Source of the DNA: Komagataeibacter rhaeticus
GTDB lineage: Bacteria; Pseudomonadota; Alphaproteobacteria; Acetobacterales; Acetobacteraceae
Reading direction: 5' to 3'
NCBI RefSeq assembly: GCF_003207855.1
Contig: NZ_NKTZ01000008.1
Location: forward strand, 45,950 to 109,949
Length of the DNA: 64,000 nt
Below, one piece after another: positions 20,500 through 31,906 of this stretch (position 1 is its first letter; each line of letters begins with the position of its first letter). The notes beneath the pieces are model-generated. The model searched no databases and was not told the DNA's origin. It saw only the letters and a program-made list of their open reading frames with translations. The translations under genes and the position numbers were made by a program.

Positions 20500-20852
20500 G
20501 CACCCTTTCCACCCATGTGCTTGACCTTGTATCGGGCCGGCCTGCGGCTGGCATGGCGATCAGCCTGTGGGCGGGGCAGGACTGCCTGTTCCGTGGCGTG
20601 ACCAATGCCGATGGCCGCTGCCCCGAACTGGGCCAGCAGACGGGCGCGATGCAGGCCGGGGCCTACCGGCTGGAATTCGCGGTGGCAGATTATTTCAGGG
20701 GGCAGGATGTGGTGCTGTCCGACCCGCCATTCCTTGATGTCGTGCCGATCGCCTTTGGCATGGCGCAGGTAGCGGCGGGGGAAAAGGGGGGGCATTACCA
20801 TGTGCCGCTTCTGGTCTCGCCGTACGGGTTCTCGACCTATCGCGGAAGCTGA
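20496..20852 (+). CDS. uraH: 5-hydroxyisourate hydrolase (transthyretin-like)
   Basis: UraH hydrolyses 5-hydroxyisourate, the product of urate oxidation. The 118-residue protein has the N-terminal LSTHVLDLVSGRPA with H7, HYHVPLLVSPYGFSTY near the end, and the diagnostic C-terminal tetrapeptide YRGS. It has no signal peptide, so it acts in the cytoplasm. It is the last gene of the overlapping ureide operon. A two-hairpin repeat and a strong bidirectional terminator follow. Confidence 0.95.
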   Translation: MSTLSTHVLDLVSGRPAAGMAISLWAGQDCLFRGVTNADGRCPELGQQTGAMQAGAYRLEFAVADYFRGQDVVLSDPPFLDVVPIAFGMAQVAAGEKGGHYHVPLLVSPYGFSTYRGS

Positions 20853-20880
20853 CCGGCTTAAACGCCGATCAATCAGGGAA

Positions 20881-20956
20881 AGGTTTCTGGTGAAGCTTTT
20901 TTCAAAAAGCTTCAAGGAACGCTGCCTTTCTGAACAAAGGCAGCACCCGAAAACTG
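20881..20956. repeat. Two-hairpin intergenic repeat, copy 1
   Basis: Hairpin A has arms TGAAGCTTTTT (20891-20901) and AAAAAGCTTCA (20904-20914). Hairpin B has arms GCTGCCTTT (20921-20929) and AAAGGCAGC (20936-20944). The unit lies between the convergent uraH and isocitrate dehydrogenase genes. It recurs at 28480, 58341 and 61125. The A/T-rich stem in A leaves U-rich stretches in either direction, so a terminator role is plausible. Confidence 0.8.
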
Positions 20957-20964
20957 TCATAGAC

Positions 20965-21006
20965 AAAAAGGGCCGTGGCGTTTGATGCGCCACGGCCCCT
21001 TTTTTA
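20965..21006. terminator. Strong bidirectional terminator
   Basis: A perfect 11-bp stem, GGGCCGTGGCG (20970-20980) with CGCCACGGCCC (20988-20998), is preceded by five A and followed by six T. It can therefore stop transcription from uraH on the plus strand and from isocitrate dehydrogenase on the minus strand. Confidence 0.9.
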
Positions 21007-21047
21007 TCTTCCCCATGGCGGTCAGGCCACCATGGGGAAGGGCCGGA

Positions 21048-22076
21048 TCAGACCAGCGCCTGCTTCAGGGCTGCGGTCAGGTCGGTCGTGCTGGCCTTGC
21101 CGCCCAGATCGCCCGTGCGCACGGCGCCCGAGGTGATGACCTTCTCGATGGCCTTGTCGATGCGGGTAGCCAGATCCTGGCGGCCCACATGGGCCAGCAT
21201 CATGTTCGCAGCCAGCAGCAGCGAGGTCGGGTTGGCCTTGTTCTGGCCCGCAATGTCGGGTGCGGAGCCATGCACGGCTTCGAACACGGCGGCCTTCTCG
21301 CCAATATTGGCACCCGGCGCCAGACCAAGGCCGCCAACCAGGCCCGCCGTCAGGTCGGACAGGATGTCACCGAACAGGTTGGTGGTGACAATGCAGTCAT
21401 ACTGCCACGGGTCGGTCACAAGCTGCATGGCGCAGGCGTCAACGATGCGCTCGTTCACTTCCACGCGGCCTTCATATTCCTTGGCAACCTTGCGGCCTTC
21501 TTCCAGGAACAGGCCGGTCAGCAGCTTCAGGATGTTGGCCTTGTGCACCAGGGTCACGCGCTTGCGGTTGTTCTTGACCGCGTATTCAAAGGCATAGCGG
21601 ACAATGCGGTTGCATTCCTTGCGCGTGGTGTAGCCCGCGCTGGTGGCGATGGCATGCGGGTCGTCACCATAGGGAATGTAGTTTTCCATCGCCGCGTAAT
21701 ACCCCTCAAGGTTTTCGCGGAAGATGACGAGGTTGATGTTCTCGAACCGGCCGCCGGGCACGATGGTCTTTGTGGGACGGACATTCGCAAACAGGCCGAA
21801 CTCCTGGCGCAGTGTCACGTTGATGGACTTGAAGCCGCCACCGACGGGGGTGGTCAGCGGGCCTTTCAGCGCAAGGCCGGTGCGGCGGATGCTCTCGATG
21901 GTTTCCTTGGGGAGCGGGCTGCCGGTGGCGTCAAGTGCCGCGACACCGCCAAGGGCCTTTTCCCATTTGAAGGGCGCACCAACCGTATCCAGGATCTCGA
22001 CAACGGACTGGACAATCTCAGGCCCGATTCCATCACCGGGAATCAGGGTAGCGGGAATTGTTTTTTCTGTAGACAT
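21048..22076 (-). CDS. NAD-dependent isocitrate dehydrogenase
   Basis: A 342-residue isocitrate/isopropylmalate dehydrogenase family enzyme that oxidatively decarboxylates isocitrate to 2-oxoglutarate. It has the GDGIGPEIV start, VRPTKTIVPGG, the substrate segment IFRENLEGYYAAMENY, catalytic K in LVHKANILK, and the metal site NLFGDILSDLTAGLVGGLG. The short form and lack of the NADP-enzyme insert suggest the NAD-dependent type found in acetic acid bacteria, where the TCA cycle is often modified. Isopropylmalate dehydrogenase is less likely because of the FRENLEGYY motif. GGGAG lies 10 bases before the ATG. Confidence 0.88.
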   Translation of the reverse strand: MSTEKTIPATLIPGDGIGPEIVQSVVEILDTVGAPFKWEKALGGVAALDATGSPLPKETIESIRRTGLALKGPLTTPVGGGFKSINVTLRQEFGLFANVRPTKTIVPGGRFENINLVIFRENLEGYYAAMENYIPYGDDPHAIATSAGYTTRKECNRIVRYAFEYAVKNNRKRVTLVHKANILKLLTGLFLEEGRKVAKEYEGRVEVNERIVDACAMQLVTDPWQYDCIVTTNLFGDILSDLTAGLVGGLGLAPGANIGEKAAVFEAVHGSAPDIAGQNKANPTSLLLAANMMLAHVGRQDLATRIDKAIEKVITSGAVRTGDLGGKASTTDLTAALKQALV

Positions 22077-22248
22077 TCTCGAACGTCTCCCTTTGTGCTT
22101 GCTACTGAAAAGCGTTTCAGCATGCGCACCGGCTTGGCGGACCCGGTTCGTTGCCGGGTGCCCCGTCGGAACTGGTTAAAAGTCCTAGGCCGCCCCGCCC
22201 CGTGTGACAATCGGGCCACGGGGCGATGGCCGTGGTTTTGCAGTCACA

Positions 22249-24021
22249 TTATCCGGCGTTAAGGGGCGCGCAGGCGGCTTCCAGCCATGTGCGTGCCGAA
22301 CTCTCAAGCTGTGGGGCGATCCTTTCAAGAACCCGCGCATGATAGCGGTCCAGCCATGCAATTTCGTCAGGTTGCAGCAGGGTTGCATCAATCAGCCGCC
22401 GGTCAAAGGGGGCATGGGTCAGCACCTCGAATTCCAGGAACGTGCGCCCCGCTTCCCCAATGGGGGATGGCTGTACCAAATGCAGGTTTTCCAGCCGGAT
22501 GCCGAATGCGCCGGGGCGGTAATAGCCCGGTTCGTTGGACAGGATCATGCCGGCACGGAGCATGACGGGCCGGAAGACGGGGGCGATGGTCGCTGGCCCC
22601 TCATGCACCGACAGATAGCTGCCAATGCCGTGGCCGGTGCCGTGGTCGTAGTCCAGCCCCCCGTCCCACAGGGCATGACGGGCCAGCGCGTCCAGCGCAT
22701 GGCCGGTCACCCCGGTGGGAAAGCGCGCCCGGGCCAGCGCGATATGCCCGCGCAGGACACGGGTGAAGGCGTTGCGGATATCAGCACCCGGCACGTCGGG
22801 ACCGGTCCAGACGGTGCGGGTGATGTCCGTCGTGCCGAAGGGATATTGGCCGCCACTGTCGATCAGGTAGACTTCGTTTGCCTGCAGCGCGCGGCTGGTC
22901 TCAGGTGTGACACGGTAGTGGATGACCGCGCCATTTGGCCCGGCACCCGAAATGGCGGGAAAGCTCTCGCCCCGGTAATCGGGGCTGGCCGCGCGGAAGC
23001 GGTCAAGCCGGTCTGCCGCCTCCAGTTCCGTGGTACGGGTTGCGTTCCCCTCCAGCCAGTGCAGGAAGCGGCATATGGCCACGCCATCCAGCAGGTGGGC
23101 GTGGCGGCTGCCCTCCTGTTCGGTCGGGTTCTTGATCGCCTTGGGCAGCACGCACGGATTTTCCTTGCGGATGACGGTGGCCCCCGCATCCACCAGTGTC
23201 TGGATGAACCAGATGGCGTTGCCGGTCGGGTCCACCTGCACGCGCGCGGGCGCCAGGGCACGCAGGGTCTCTTCCAGCGCATCGGGGGGCAGCAGGGTCA
23301 CGTCCGGCCCCAGCCACGCGCGCGTGGGACCGGACAGCTTGGCCGGGTCGATCAGCAGCGTGACATGCCCGGTGTCATGCACGATGGCAAAAGACAGGCT
23401 GAGCGGGGTGTAGGGCACGTCCTGCCCCCGGATGTTGAGCAGCCATGCGATGGAGGCCGGGTCACTCAGCACCAGCGCGCTGTCACCGGCACCGCGCAGG
23501 CTGGCCGCAAGGGCCGCGCGCTTGTCGTGGCTGGACTGTCCCGCCAGGTCTTCGGGCTGCGGCACGCAGGGCGTGCAGGGGGCGGCGGGACGGTCGGTCC
23601 AGATCCGGTCCACCGGGTTGGCGGGCAGGGCAACCAGTGCCAGCCCCGCGTCGCTGAAGGGGCGCAGCGCGCTTTCACCAATCAGGCGCGGGTCATAACC
23701 GATGCGCAGGCTGGCACCATGGGCCGCCAGCCATGCGGGTGGCGGGGTTTCACGGATATGCAGCCGTTCCCACACGCCAGCATCCACCTGCTGGTCCATC
23801 TGGGTGATGTAGCGCCCGTCGGAAAACACGGCGGCGCGGTCGGGCAGGATGGCGGCCATGCCGGCACTGCCGGTAAAGCCGGTCAGCCATGCCAGCCGTT
23901 CGGCACAGGGGGCGACATATTCGCCCAGGTGTTCATCCCCACGGGGCAGGATAAAACCGTCAACGCCCATCTGGCTGAGAACGGCACGCAGTGCGCTGGC
24001 TCGGTTGGGGGCAGGGGGCAT
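22249..24021 (-). CDS. pepP: Xaa-Pro aminopeptidase (M24B)
   Basis: The enzyme removes N-terminal residues that precede proline. The 590-residue protein has two creatinase-like N-terminal domains and a C-terminal pita-bread domain. The metal ligands are in YLIDSGGQYPFGTTDITRT (two Asp), GTGHGIGSYLSVHEGP (His), SNEPGYY (Glu) and FLEFEVLT (Glu). I chose ATG 24021 because AAGGA sits 8 bases upstream. An earlier in-frame ATG at 24030 overlaps that site. Length matches the three-domain eukaryote-like/alphaproteobacterial form rather than the short E. coli PepP. Confidence 0.92.
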   Translation of the reverse strand: MPPAPNRASALRAVLSQMGVDGFILPRGDEHLGEYVAPCAERLAWLTGFTGSAGMAAILPDRAAVFSDGRYITQMDQQVDAGVWERLHIRETPPPAWLAAHGASLRIGYDPRLIGESALRPFSDAGLALVALPANPVDRIWTDRPAAPCTPCVPQPEDLAGQSSHDKRAALAASLRGAGDSALVLSDPASIAWLLNIRGQDVPYTPLSLSFAIVHDTGHVTLLIDPAKLSGPTRAWLGPDVTLLPPDALEETLRALAPARVQVDPTGNAIWFIQTLVDAGATVIRKENPCVLPKAIKNPTEQEGSRHAHLLDGVAICRFLHWLEGNATRTTELEAADRLDRFRAASPDYRGESFPAISGAGPNGAVIHYRVTPETSRALQANEVYLIDSGGQYPFGTTDITRTVWTGPDVPGADIRNAFTRVLRGHIALARARFPTGVTGHALDALARHALWDGGLDYDHGTGHGIGSYLSVHEGPATIAPVFRPVMLRAGMILSNEPGYYRPGAFGIRLENLHLVQPSPIGEAGRTFLEFEVLTHAPFDRRLIDATLLQPDEIAWLDRYHARVLERIAPQLESSARTWLEAACAPLNAG

Positions 24022-24050
24022 GGGAACCATCCTTGGTCGGGGGTGAAAGA

Positions 24051-24569
24051 TCAGGCGGGGGACATGATGCGGTAGAGGAACAGCAGGTCCATCCACCTTC
24101 CGTATTTCGTGCCGCATTCGGGCAGCAGGCCACCGTGCTGGAAGCCAAAGCGCTCATGCAGCCGGCGCGATGCGATATTGGTGGAGGTGATGCCCGCTAT
24201 CATGACATGCACATCGGCCTCCCTTGCCCGGTCCAGCAATGCCTGCAGCAGGGCGCTGCCAATGCCCTGGCGCTTGTACGCCGGGGAGATGTACAGCGAG
24301 TGTTCGACCGTATGCCGGTAGCCTGAAAAGGGGCGGAACGTCTTCCAGCTGCTGTAGCCCGCCACATGGCCATCGGGCGTCTGCGCCACCAGGACGGGGA
24401 AGCCGCTGGCCTGACTGGAATGCAGCCATTCCAGCCGGGTGGCGATGTCGGTCTCGTGCGTCTCCCACATGGACGTGCTGTTGCGGATGGCGTGATTCAC
24501 GATTTCGACAATGGCCGGAATGTCCGCGTCCGTGGCATCGCGGATCAGGAGATCAGGCGTATCAGCCAT
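24051..24569 (-). CDS. GNAT acetyltransferase, phosphinothricin/methionine sulfoximine type
   Basis: A 172-residue GNAT protein. It starts with LLIRDATDADIPAIVEIVNHAI and has the acetyl-CoA pyrophosphate loop RQGIGSALLQALL near residue 105, then FGFQHGGLLPECGTKYGRW, the usual C-terminal pattern of the Pat/Bar/MddA group. These acetylate phosphinothricin, methionine sulfoximine or related amines. The real substrate is unknown. It overlaps the end of prmA by 8 bases and so belongs to a helicase-prmA-GNAT-pepP operon on the minus strand. Confidence 0.85.
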   Translation of the reverse strand: MADTPDLLIRDATDADIPAIVEIVNHAIRNSTSMWETHETDIATRLEWLHSSQASGFPVLVAQTPDGHVAGYSSWKTFRPFSGYRHTVEHSLYISPAYKRQGIGSALLQALLDRAREADVHVMIAGITSTNIASRRLHERFGFQHGGLLPECGTKYGRWMDLLFLYRIMSPA

Positions 24570-25464
24570 GGGGCTTGCGCAGGATCAGCGTGCCCCAGTC
24601 CCCTTCACGCAGGTGGCGTTCCAGCACCAGCCCATGGCGGCGGTGGGCGGCCAGCACCATGCGGACCTGTGTGTTGAGCAGCCCCGCCAGAATGGCGGTG
24701 CCACCGGGCAGCAGGTTACGGGCCAGATCGGCCGCCATGGCGCAGAGCGGGCGGGCCAGGATATTGGCGAATACCAGGTCATAGGGCGCATGGTGGCGGA
24801 TGGCGGGCGTGGCCCAGCCATTGCCCAGATGGCACGAGATAAGGTTGCCCAGCCCGTTCATGGCGGCATTGCGCCGGGTCACGCGCACGGACCACGGATC
24901 GATATCGGTGGCCAGCACCGGCGTATGCAGCAGGGCGGCCGCCGCCATGGCCAGGATGCCCGAGCCGCAGCCAAGGTCAAGGATACGGCGTGGCCTGCGA
25001 CAGGCCACCATTTCCAGTGCGCGCAGGCAGCCGCGCGTGGACCCGTGCTCGCCCGAGCCGAAGGCGACCCCGGCATCCAGCGTGATGGTGATGCGCTGCG
25101 GGTTGGGCGCATCGTCCAGATGCGTGCCACGGATGGCGAAGCGCTGACCTGCAAGCTGCTCGGGGAAGGATTCGTAGGTGCGCGCCAGCCAGCCTTCGGC
25201 CTCGGTATGGGTGCGGTCGAGTTCGGCATCCACGCCGGTGGCAAGGGCTGCCATGATCAGGCCCGCGCGCAGTTCGTCCTCGCCGCTGCCGATGTCCTTC
25301 ACACCTTCCACCCGCCACAGCGTCTGGCTGTCGTCCACTTCAAAAATGCCGATGGTGGCGCATACGGTGGAAAGGGCGGATTCATAGGCTTCCACCGCAT
25401 CCGGCGGTACCGTGACCGATATGGTTTCCAGTTCTGTGGCGTGACGCCGGGGGGAAAGGCTCAT
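24562..25464 (-). CDS. prmA: Ribosomal protein L11 methyltransferase
   Basis: PrmA trimethylates ribosomal protein L11. The 300-residue protein has an N-terminal substrate-recognition domain, a linker with AFGSGEHGSTRGCLRALE, and the class-I methyltransferase core with motif I LDLGCGSGILAM and motif IV VFANILARPL (the NILA in place of NPPY is typical of PrmA). The ATG directly abuts the stop of the helicase gene. Confidence 0.94.
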   Translation of the reverse strand: MSLSPRRHATELETISVTVPPDAVEAYESALSTVCATIGIFEVDDSQTLWRVEGVKDIGSGEDELRAGLIMAALATGVDAELDRTHTEAEGWLARTYESFPEQLAGQRFAIRGTHLDDAPNPQRITITLDAGVAFGSGEHGSTRGCLRALEMVACRRPRRILDLGCGSGILAMAAAALLHTPVLATDIDPWSVRVTRRNAAMNGLGNLISCHLGNGWATPAIRHHAPYDLVFANILARPLCAMAADLARNLLPGGTAILAGLLNTQVRMVLAAHRRHGLVLERHLREGDWGTLILRKPHG

Positions 25465-27678
<2,214 letters not shown>

Positions 27679-27784
27679 GGCGTTATCTTCTATAGCAATC
27701 CCGGCGCGGGGGCACCAATGCTATCGGGTGCCCCATGAAATGGGGACACGACAGGAGGAATTGCGGTTGCAGAAGGGGGCGGGC

Positions 27785-28462
27785 ATGAAAAAACCGGTTG
27801 CAACGGGGCCGGGTGGCCACCGGGGGCGCATGCGCCAGCGCATCCGCGTGGCGGGCGCGCAGTCGCTGGCCGATTATGAACTGCTGGAAGTGCTGCTGTT
27901 CGCCGCCATCCCCCGCCGTGACACCAAGCCGCAGGCCAAGGCGCTTCTGGCCCATTTTGGCAGTCTTGAAGCCGTGCTGGAAGCCTCCCCCGCCAGTCTG
28001 CGCGCGGCGGGGCTTGGGCCGCGCGGGGTTGCGGTCATGGCCTGTCCGGCGCTGGTGGCCGGGCGGCTTGCCCATGCCGACCTGCGCGGGTGTGTGCTGT
28101 TTGCGGACATGGCGGCATTGCTGGCCTATTGCGACCGGCTGCCCAACCGGGACCCCGATGGTGTGCGCGTGTTCCATCTGGATTCAGCAGGCCAGTTGCT
28201 GGCGGATGAAGTGGTGCCGCAGGCGGCGGCAGCCGAGATGTGCCGTGCCATACTGGCCCGCGCGCTGGAACTGCATGCCGTCTCGCTTATCACGATGCGC
28301 GACACGGGTGCGGCGGTTCCCCCGCCGCAGGGCAGCATGGCGGACCAGCGCTGGGGGCGCATGCTGTACAATCATGCCCGCCTGATGGGGATGGACGTGC
28401 AGGACTGCCTGATCCGGGGCGGGGGCAGGACAGTCAGCCTGCGCCCCGTCCTGGTGGCCTGA
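27785..28462 (+). CDS. RadC-like protein with a lost JAMM metalloprotease site
   Basis: A 225-residue RadC paralogue. The helix-hairpin-helix half is well kept (LADYELLEVLLFAAIPRRDT, LLAHFGSLEAVLEASPASL, AGLGPRGVAVM). In the MPN half the segment that should read HxHPxGxxxPSxxD is LITMRDTGAAVPPPQGSMAD, so the metal-binding histidines are gone. AAGGGGG lies just before ATG 27785. Upstream in-frame TTG 27767 has AGGAGG at 8 bases and could also be used. A second, canonical RadC is encoded at 29344. Function unknown. Confidence 0.8.
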   Translation: MKKPVATGPGGHRGRMRQRIRVAGAQSLADYELLEVLLFAAIPRRDTKPQAKALLAHFGSLEAVLEASPASLRAAGLGPRGVAVMACPALVAGRLAHADLRGCVLFADMAALLAYCDRLPNRDPDGVRVFHLDSAGQLLADEVVPQAAAAEMCRAILARALELHAVSLITMRDTGAAVPPPQGSMADQRWGRMLYNHARLMGMDVQDCLIRGGGRTVSLRPVLVA

Positions 28463-28479
28463 CATGACAGAAGCCTTCG

Positions 28480-28552
28480 GGGGCCGCCTTTTTTCGAAGA
28501 AGCGGCGTCCTTTGACGCTTTTTGAAAAAAGCGTCACCAAAAACTTTTCTAT
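28480..28552. repeat. Two-hairpin intergenic repeat, copy 2
   Basis: In reverse order to copy 1: a GC-rich hairpin with GCCGC/GCGGC ends (28483-28506), then TGACGCTTTTT / AAAAAGCGTCA (28513-28536). It lies between the convergent radC-like gene and the HAD phosphatase gene. The second hairpin stem differs from copies 1 and 3 by paired changes (GAAGC to GACGC, GCTTC to GCGTC) that keep the pairing. Confidence 0.75.
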
Positions 28553-28567
28553 CTTCCAGACCGTTCC

Positions 28568-29260
28568 CTAGCTGTGGGGATGGGCTTCGGCTGCGGCAAA
28601 CTGCTGGCTTATGGCCTCCAGCAGTTCGGACGGCTGGCTGACCAGCGCATCGGCCCCGGCTTCGGTCAGTTCTTCGCGCGTGCCATAACCCCACAATACA
28701 CCCAGTGCGCGGACATGGTTGGCATGGGCGCCACTAATGTCGAAGCGGCGGTCGCCGATCATCAGCGCATCCTCGCGCCGTATGTCATGCTCACGCAGCA
28801 CGGCGGCGATCAGTTCGGGTTTTTCCGCACCGCTGTCATCCGCGCGCGCGCCGGACAGGCCATCAAAATACTGCACCAGGTTGCGCAGGTGCAGGATCCT
28901 GCGCGCCAGGTGGCGTGGCTTGGACGTGGCAACGAACAGCCGCACGCCCTTGGCGGACAGGGTCTCGATCGTCTCGCGCATATGCTCGAATACGGGGCTT
29001 TTATGCATGCCTTCCGATTCGTAATGCCTGCGGTACAGCGCCATCGCTTCGTGTACCCGGTCATCGCCATAATGGGCCAGGATATGGGCGATCAGTTCTT
29101 CCAGCGGCGGACCCACCACCCATGTCAGGTCGATCGACAGGTCAGGCTCATGCCCAAGGTCGCGCAGGACAGCGTGAATGGAGTCCACAATGCCATCGCG
29201 GGAGCGGACGATGGTTCCGTCCAGATCAAAGAGTACGGTATGGGATCTGTTGAAATGCAT
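28568..29260 (-). CDS. HAD-superfamily phosphatase, phosphoglycolate-phosphatase-like
   Basis: A 230-residue HAD hydrolase with motif I FDLDGTIVRS (nucleophile D12), motif II VATSKP near residue 111, motif III lysine near 147 (AEKPELI) and motif IV MIGDRRFDISGA. A helical cap sits between motifs I and II. The overall pattern is that of the Gph/PPase group (phosphoglycolate phosphatase or pyrophosphatase PpaX). The exact substrate cannot be told from sequence. It stands alone between two divergently or convergently placed radC-like genes. Confidence 0.85.
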   Translation of the reverse strand: MHFNRSHTVLFDLDGTIVRSRDGIVDSIHAVLRDLGHEPDLSIDLTWVVGPPLEELIAHILAHYGDDRVHEAMALYRRHYESEGMHKSPVFEHMRETIETLSAKGVRLFVATSKPRHLARRILHLRNLVQYFDGLSGARADDSGAEKPELIAAVLREHDIRREDALMIGDRRFDISGAHANHVRALGVLWGYGTREELTEAGADALVSQPSELLEAISQQFAAAEAHPHS

Positions 29261-29343
29261 GCAGGTCTATAACCTCCCTTTTCTGTCTGCATCATGTACC
29301 ATCGGGGCGGCTTTTGTCCTGAAATTGTTGGGAACGTAGCATT

Positions 29344-30015
29344 TTGCCCGATCACAGGCCGCAGGCCCCGGTTCCGGTTCCCCTGTCGGGAACGGTCAGC
29401 CGGGCGGATGACCATGCCTTTGTACAGCGGCTGATCCGCACGCTTGATCCCGCGCATCCCGCCCCCGACCGGCTGGCGGCGGACCTGCTGGCGCGCTTTG
29501 GCTCGGCGGGAATGATGCTGTCGGCGCATGTGGGCGCGCTGGATGAAGTGGCGGGCCGGGGCACGGTCATGCCCCCCCTGTTGGCCGTGGCGCGGGAGGC
29601 GGCGCTACGGCTGTATCGCGGCCGGGTGCGGCGCACGGACGTGCTGTCAGGCCAGGCGGGGCTGGAGGCATATCTGCAGGCCTGCATGGGCCATGAAGTG
29701 ATCGAGCAGTTCCGTGTCCTGTTTCTGGACGAAGGGTTCCACCTGCTGGCCGATGAACTGATGGGTACCGGCACGGTCAACCATTCCCCCGTCTACCCGC
29801 GTGAGATCATGCGCCGCGCCCTGCGGCTGGGGGCGGCAAGGCTGGTGCTGGCGCATAATCACCCTGCCGGCAGGGCGGAACCATCGGGTGCGGATATCGA
29901 GATGACCCTGCGCATTGCCCAGCTTGGCAGGCTCATGCGGGTGGAGGTGCATGACCATATTATCGTGGGCAATGGCCGCACGCTCAGCTTCCGGGCGGCG
30001 GGTCTGCTTGGCTAG
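29344..30015 (+). CDS. radC: RadC (MPN/JAMM) family protein
   Basis: A 223-residue RadC protein with an intact JAMM site: E121 in EQFRVLFLDEG and LAHNHPAGRAEPSGAD (H171, H173, D184). The N-terminal helix-hairpin-helix part is present (LADLLARFGSAGMMLS). Despite the name, RadC is no longer thought to be a direct repair enzyme, and its target is unknown. Only a TTG at 29344 opens the full domain, with no convincing ribosome site, so the start is uncertain. It ends 6 bases before the convergent purK. Confidence 0.87.
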   Translation: MPDHRPQAPVPVPLSGTVSRADDHAFVQRLIRTLDPAHPAPDRLAADLLARFGSAGMMLSAHVGALDEVAGRGTVMPPLLAVAREAALRLYRGRVRRTDVLSGQAGLEAYLQACMGHEVIEQFRVLFLDEGFHLLADELMGTGTVNHSPVYPREIMRRALRLGAARLVLAHNHPAGRAEPSGADIEMTLRIAQLGRLMRVEVHDHIIVGNGRTLSFRAAGLLG

Positions 30016-30020
30016 CGGGC

Positions 30021-31169
30021 TTATGCCGCGTCGTCTGCTGGTGGTGTGGCGAGTGGGCCAAGGGCGGCCTCCACCCCGAATTCCCCCGGCAGGCCGCCTG
30101 CGGGGAACAGCACGTTGACATGCCCCATCTTGCGGCCGGGCCGGGCTTCCACCTTGCCATAATGATGGGCCAGCAGGCGTGGGGCGGCCAGGATTTCGGG
30201 CCAGAGCGCCATGTCGTCGGGGCCGATCAGGTTTTTCATCACTGCATCGCTGTGGCGGATGGCGGGCGGCAGCGGCAGGCCGGTGACCGCGCGCACATGC
30301 ATCTCGAACTGGTCCACGGGGCAGGCATTCATGGTCCAGTGGCCGGAATTATGGGGGCGTGGGGCAATTTCATTGACCCGCAGGCTGCCATCATGGTCCA
30401 CGAACATCTCCACCCCCAGCAGGCCGATCAGGCCAAGGGCCGTGGCGATGCGTCGCGCCAGTTCCTGTGCCTGCGCCGCAAGGGCGGGGGGAATGCGGGC
30501 CGGGGCCAGGCTTATGTCCAGAATGCCGTTGCGGTGACGGTTCTCGGTCACGTCAAAGGTGCTGATGTCGCCACGCGCATTGCGCGCCACCATCACGCTG
30601 ACCTCACAGGCGAAGCGCACCATGCCTTCGGCCACAAGCGGGTGGGGGCGCAGCGTGTCGAATGCGTGGTCCAGTTCCGCTGCACTATGGATGCGCGCCT
30701 GTCCCTTGCCATCATAGCCAAGCCGCGTGGTCTTGAGGATGAAGGGATAGCCCAGCGCGTCCGCCGCCCGGTCCAGATCGGCCCGGTTTTCCACCGCATG
30801 CCACGGGGCAACGGGAACGCCGTTTTCCCCCATGAAACTTTTTTCGGCGATACGGTCCTGGCTTATGCGCAGGATCGCACCCGCCGGATGCACCGGCCGG
30901 ATGCCGGACAGCAGGTCCAGCCCGTCGGCGCTGATGTTCTCGAACTCGAAGGTAATGACATCCACCGCACCGGCAAAGCGGCGCAGGGCGTCATGGTCAT
31001 CATACCGGCCCACGGTCACGCCATGGGAAACCTGGGCCGCCGGGCCATCGGCCTCGGGGGTCAGGACATGAGCGCGATAGCCCAGACGGGCGGCGGCGAT
31101 GGCGGACATGCGGCCCAGCTGGCCGCCACCCACAATGCCCAGCACGCGGCCAGGGGGAAGCCTGTTCAT
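30021..31169 (-). CDS. purK: N5-carboxyaminoimidazole ribonucleotide synthase
   Basis: PurK makes N5-CAIR from AIR, bicarbonate and ATP in de novo purine synthesis. The 382-residue ATP-grasp protein begins [22 protein letters not shown], has [36 protein letters not shown], and the metal and product site [15 protein letters not shown]. The ATG overlaps the purE stop (ATGA), so purE-purK is a coupled pair. Confidence 0.95.
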   Translation of the reverse strand: MNRLPPGRVLGIVGGGQLGRMSAIAAARLGYRAHVLTPEADGPAAQVSHGVTVGRYDDHDALRRFAGAVDVITFEFENISADGLDLLSGIRPVHPAGAILRISQDRIAEKSFMGENGVPVAPWHAVENRADLDRAADALGYPFILKTTRLGYDGKGQARIHSAAELDHAFDTLRPHPLVAEGMVRFACEVSVMVARNARGDISTFDVTENRHRNGILDISLAPARIPPALAAQAQELARRIATALGLIGLLGVEMFVDHDGSLRVNEIAPRPHNSGHWTMNACPVDQFEMHVRAVTGLPLPPAIRHSDAVMKNLIGPDDMALWPEILAAPRLLAHHYGKVEARPGRKMGHVNVLFPAGGLPGEFGVEAALGPLATPPADDAA

Positions 31170-31681
31170 CGGGTCGGCTCATCCGCGACCGATGCCGTCT
31201 GCATCGCGCGCCACGCGGCCAGCCTGTCCCCCAGTTCCGGATCGGCCAGCGCCAGAATGGACGCGGCCAGCAGGGCGGCGTTGGTTGCTCCGGCCCTGCC
31301 GATGGCCAGCGTGCCCACGGGAATGCCGCCGGGCATCTGCACGATGGAAAGCAGGCTGTCCATGCCCTTGAGCGCATGCGATTCGACCGGTACCCCCAGC
31401 ACCGGCAGCGCGGTCCAGGCCGCGCACATGCCCGGCAGGTGGGCCGCCCCGCCCGCGCCCGCGATGATGACCGAAAGCCCCCGGCCCTGCGCTGACCTGG
31501 CATAGCTGGCCAGCCGGTCGGGCGTGCGGTGGGCGGAGACGATGCGCACCTCGTGCGCAACCTCCAGCCGGTCCAGCACCTCGGTGGCGTGGCGCATGGT
31601 TTCCCAGTCGGACTGGCTGCCCATGATCACCCCGATGCGTGGGGCGGCCGTGGAGGCGGGCGAGGGGGAAGGGATGGTCAC
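31166..31681 (-). CDS. purE: N5-carboxyaminoimidazole ribonucleotide mutase
   Basis: PurE converts N5-CAIR to CAIR. The 171-residue protein has [14 protein letters not shown], the catalytic [22 protein letters not shown] and the [15 protein letters not shown] loop, all diagnostic. The start is GTG 31681, giving a short Ser/Pro/Ala extension before the core, and no in-frame ATG fits better. The presence of both PurE and PurK shows the class I (bacterial) route. Confidence 0.95.
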   Translation of the reverse strand: MTIPSPSPASTAAPRIGVIMGSQSDWETMRHATEVLDRLEVAHEVRIVSAHRTPDRLASYARSAQGRGLSVIIAGAGGAAHLPGMCAAWTALPVLGVPVESHALKGMDSLLSIVQMPGGIPVGTLAIGRAGATNAALLAASILALADPELGDRLAAWRAMQTASVADEPTR

Positions 31682-31705
31682 GTTTGGCGTACTCTCGTCA
31701 GATAT

Positions 31706-31906
31706 TCAGGCAATGCTGTCCGGGATCAGGCGGCTTTCCAGCCATGTAATCTCGTCTTTCAGCAGGAGCTTGCGCTTTTTCAGCCTCTGCAGCTGCAACT
31801 GGTCCGTTACCTGCAGGGCCATGCGGCTTATGACCGTATCAAGATCACGGTGTTCACTGCGCAGTTCGTGCAGCTTGCGAAGGAGGGTATCCCGATCTGT
31901 CAGCAT
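31706..31906 (-). CDS. DUF465 (YdcH/SlyX-like) small coiled-coil protein
   Basis: A 66-residue protein, mostly charged helix, with HRDLDTVISRMA...LQLQRLKKRKLLLKDEI, the characteristic DUF465 tail in which a basic KKRKLLLKDEI run precedes the C-terminus. Function unknown in any organism that I can name with certainty. It sits 24 bases upstream of purE in the same direction and is divergent to a second DUF465 gene at 32069. Confidence 0.8.
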   Translation of the reverse strand: MLTDRDTLLRKLHELRSEHRDLDTVISRMALQVTDQLQLQRLKKRKLLLKDEITWLESRLIPDSIA

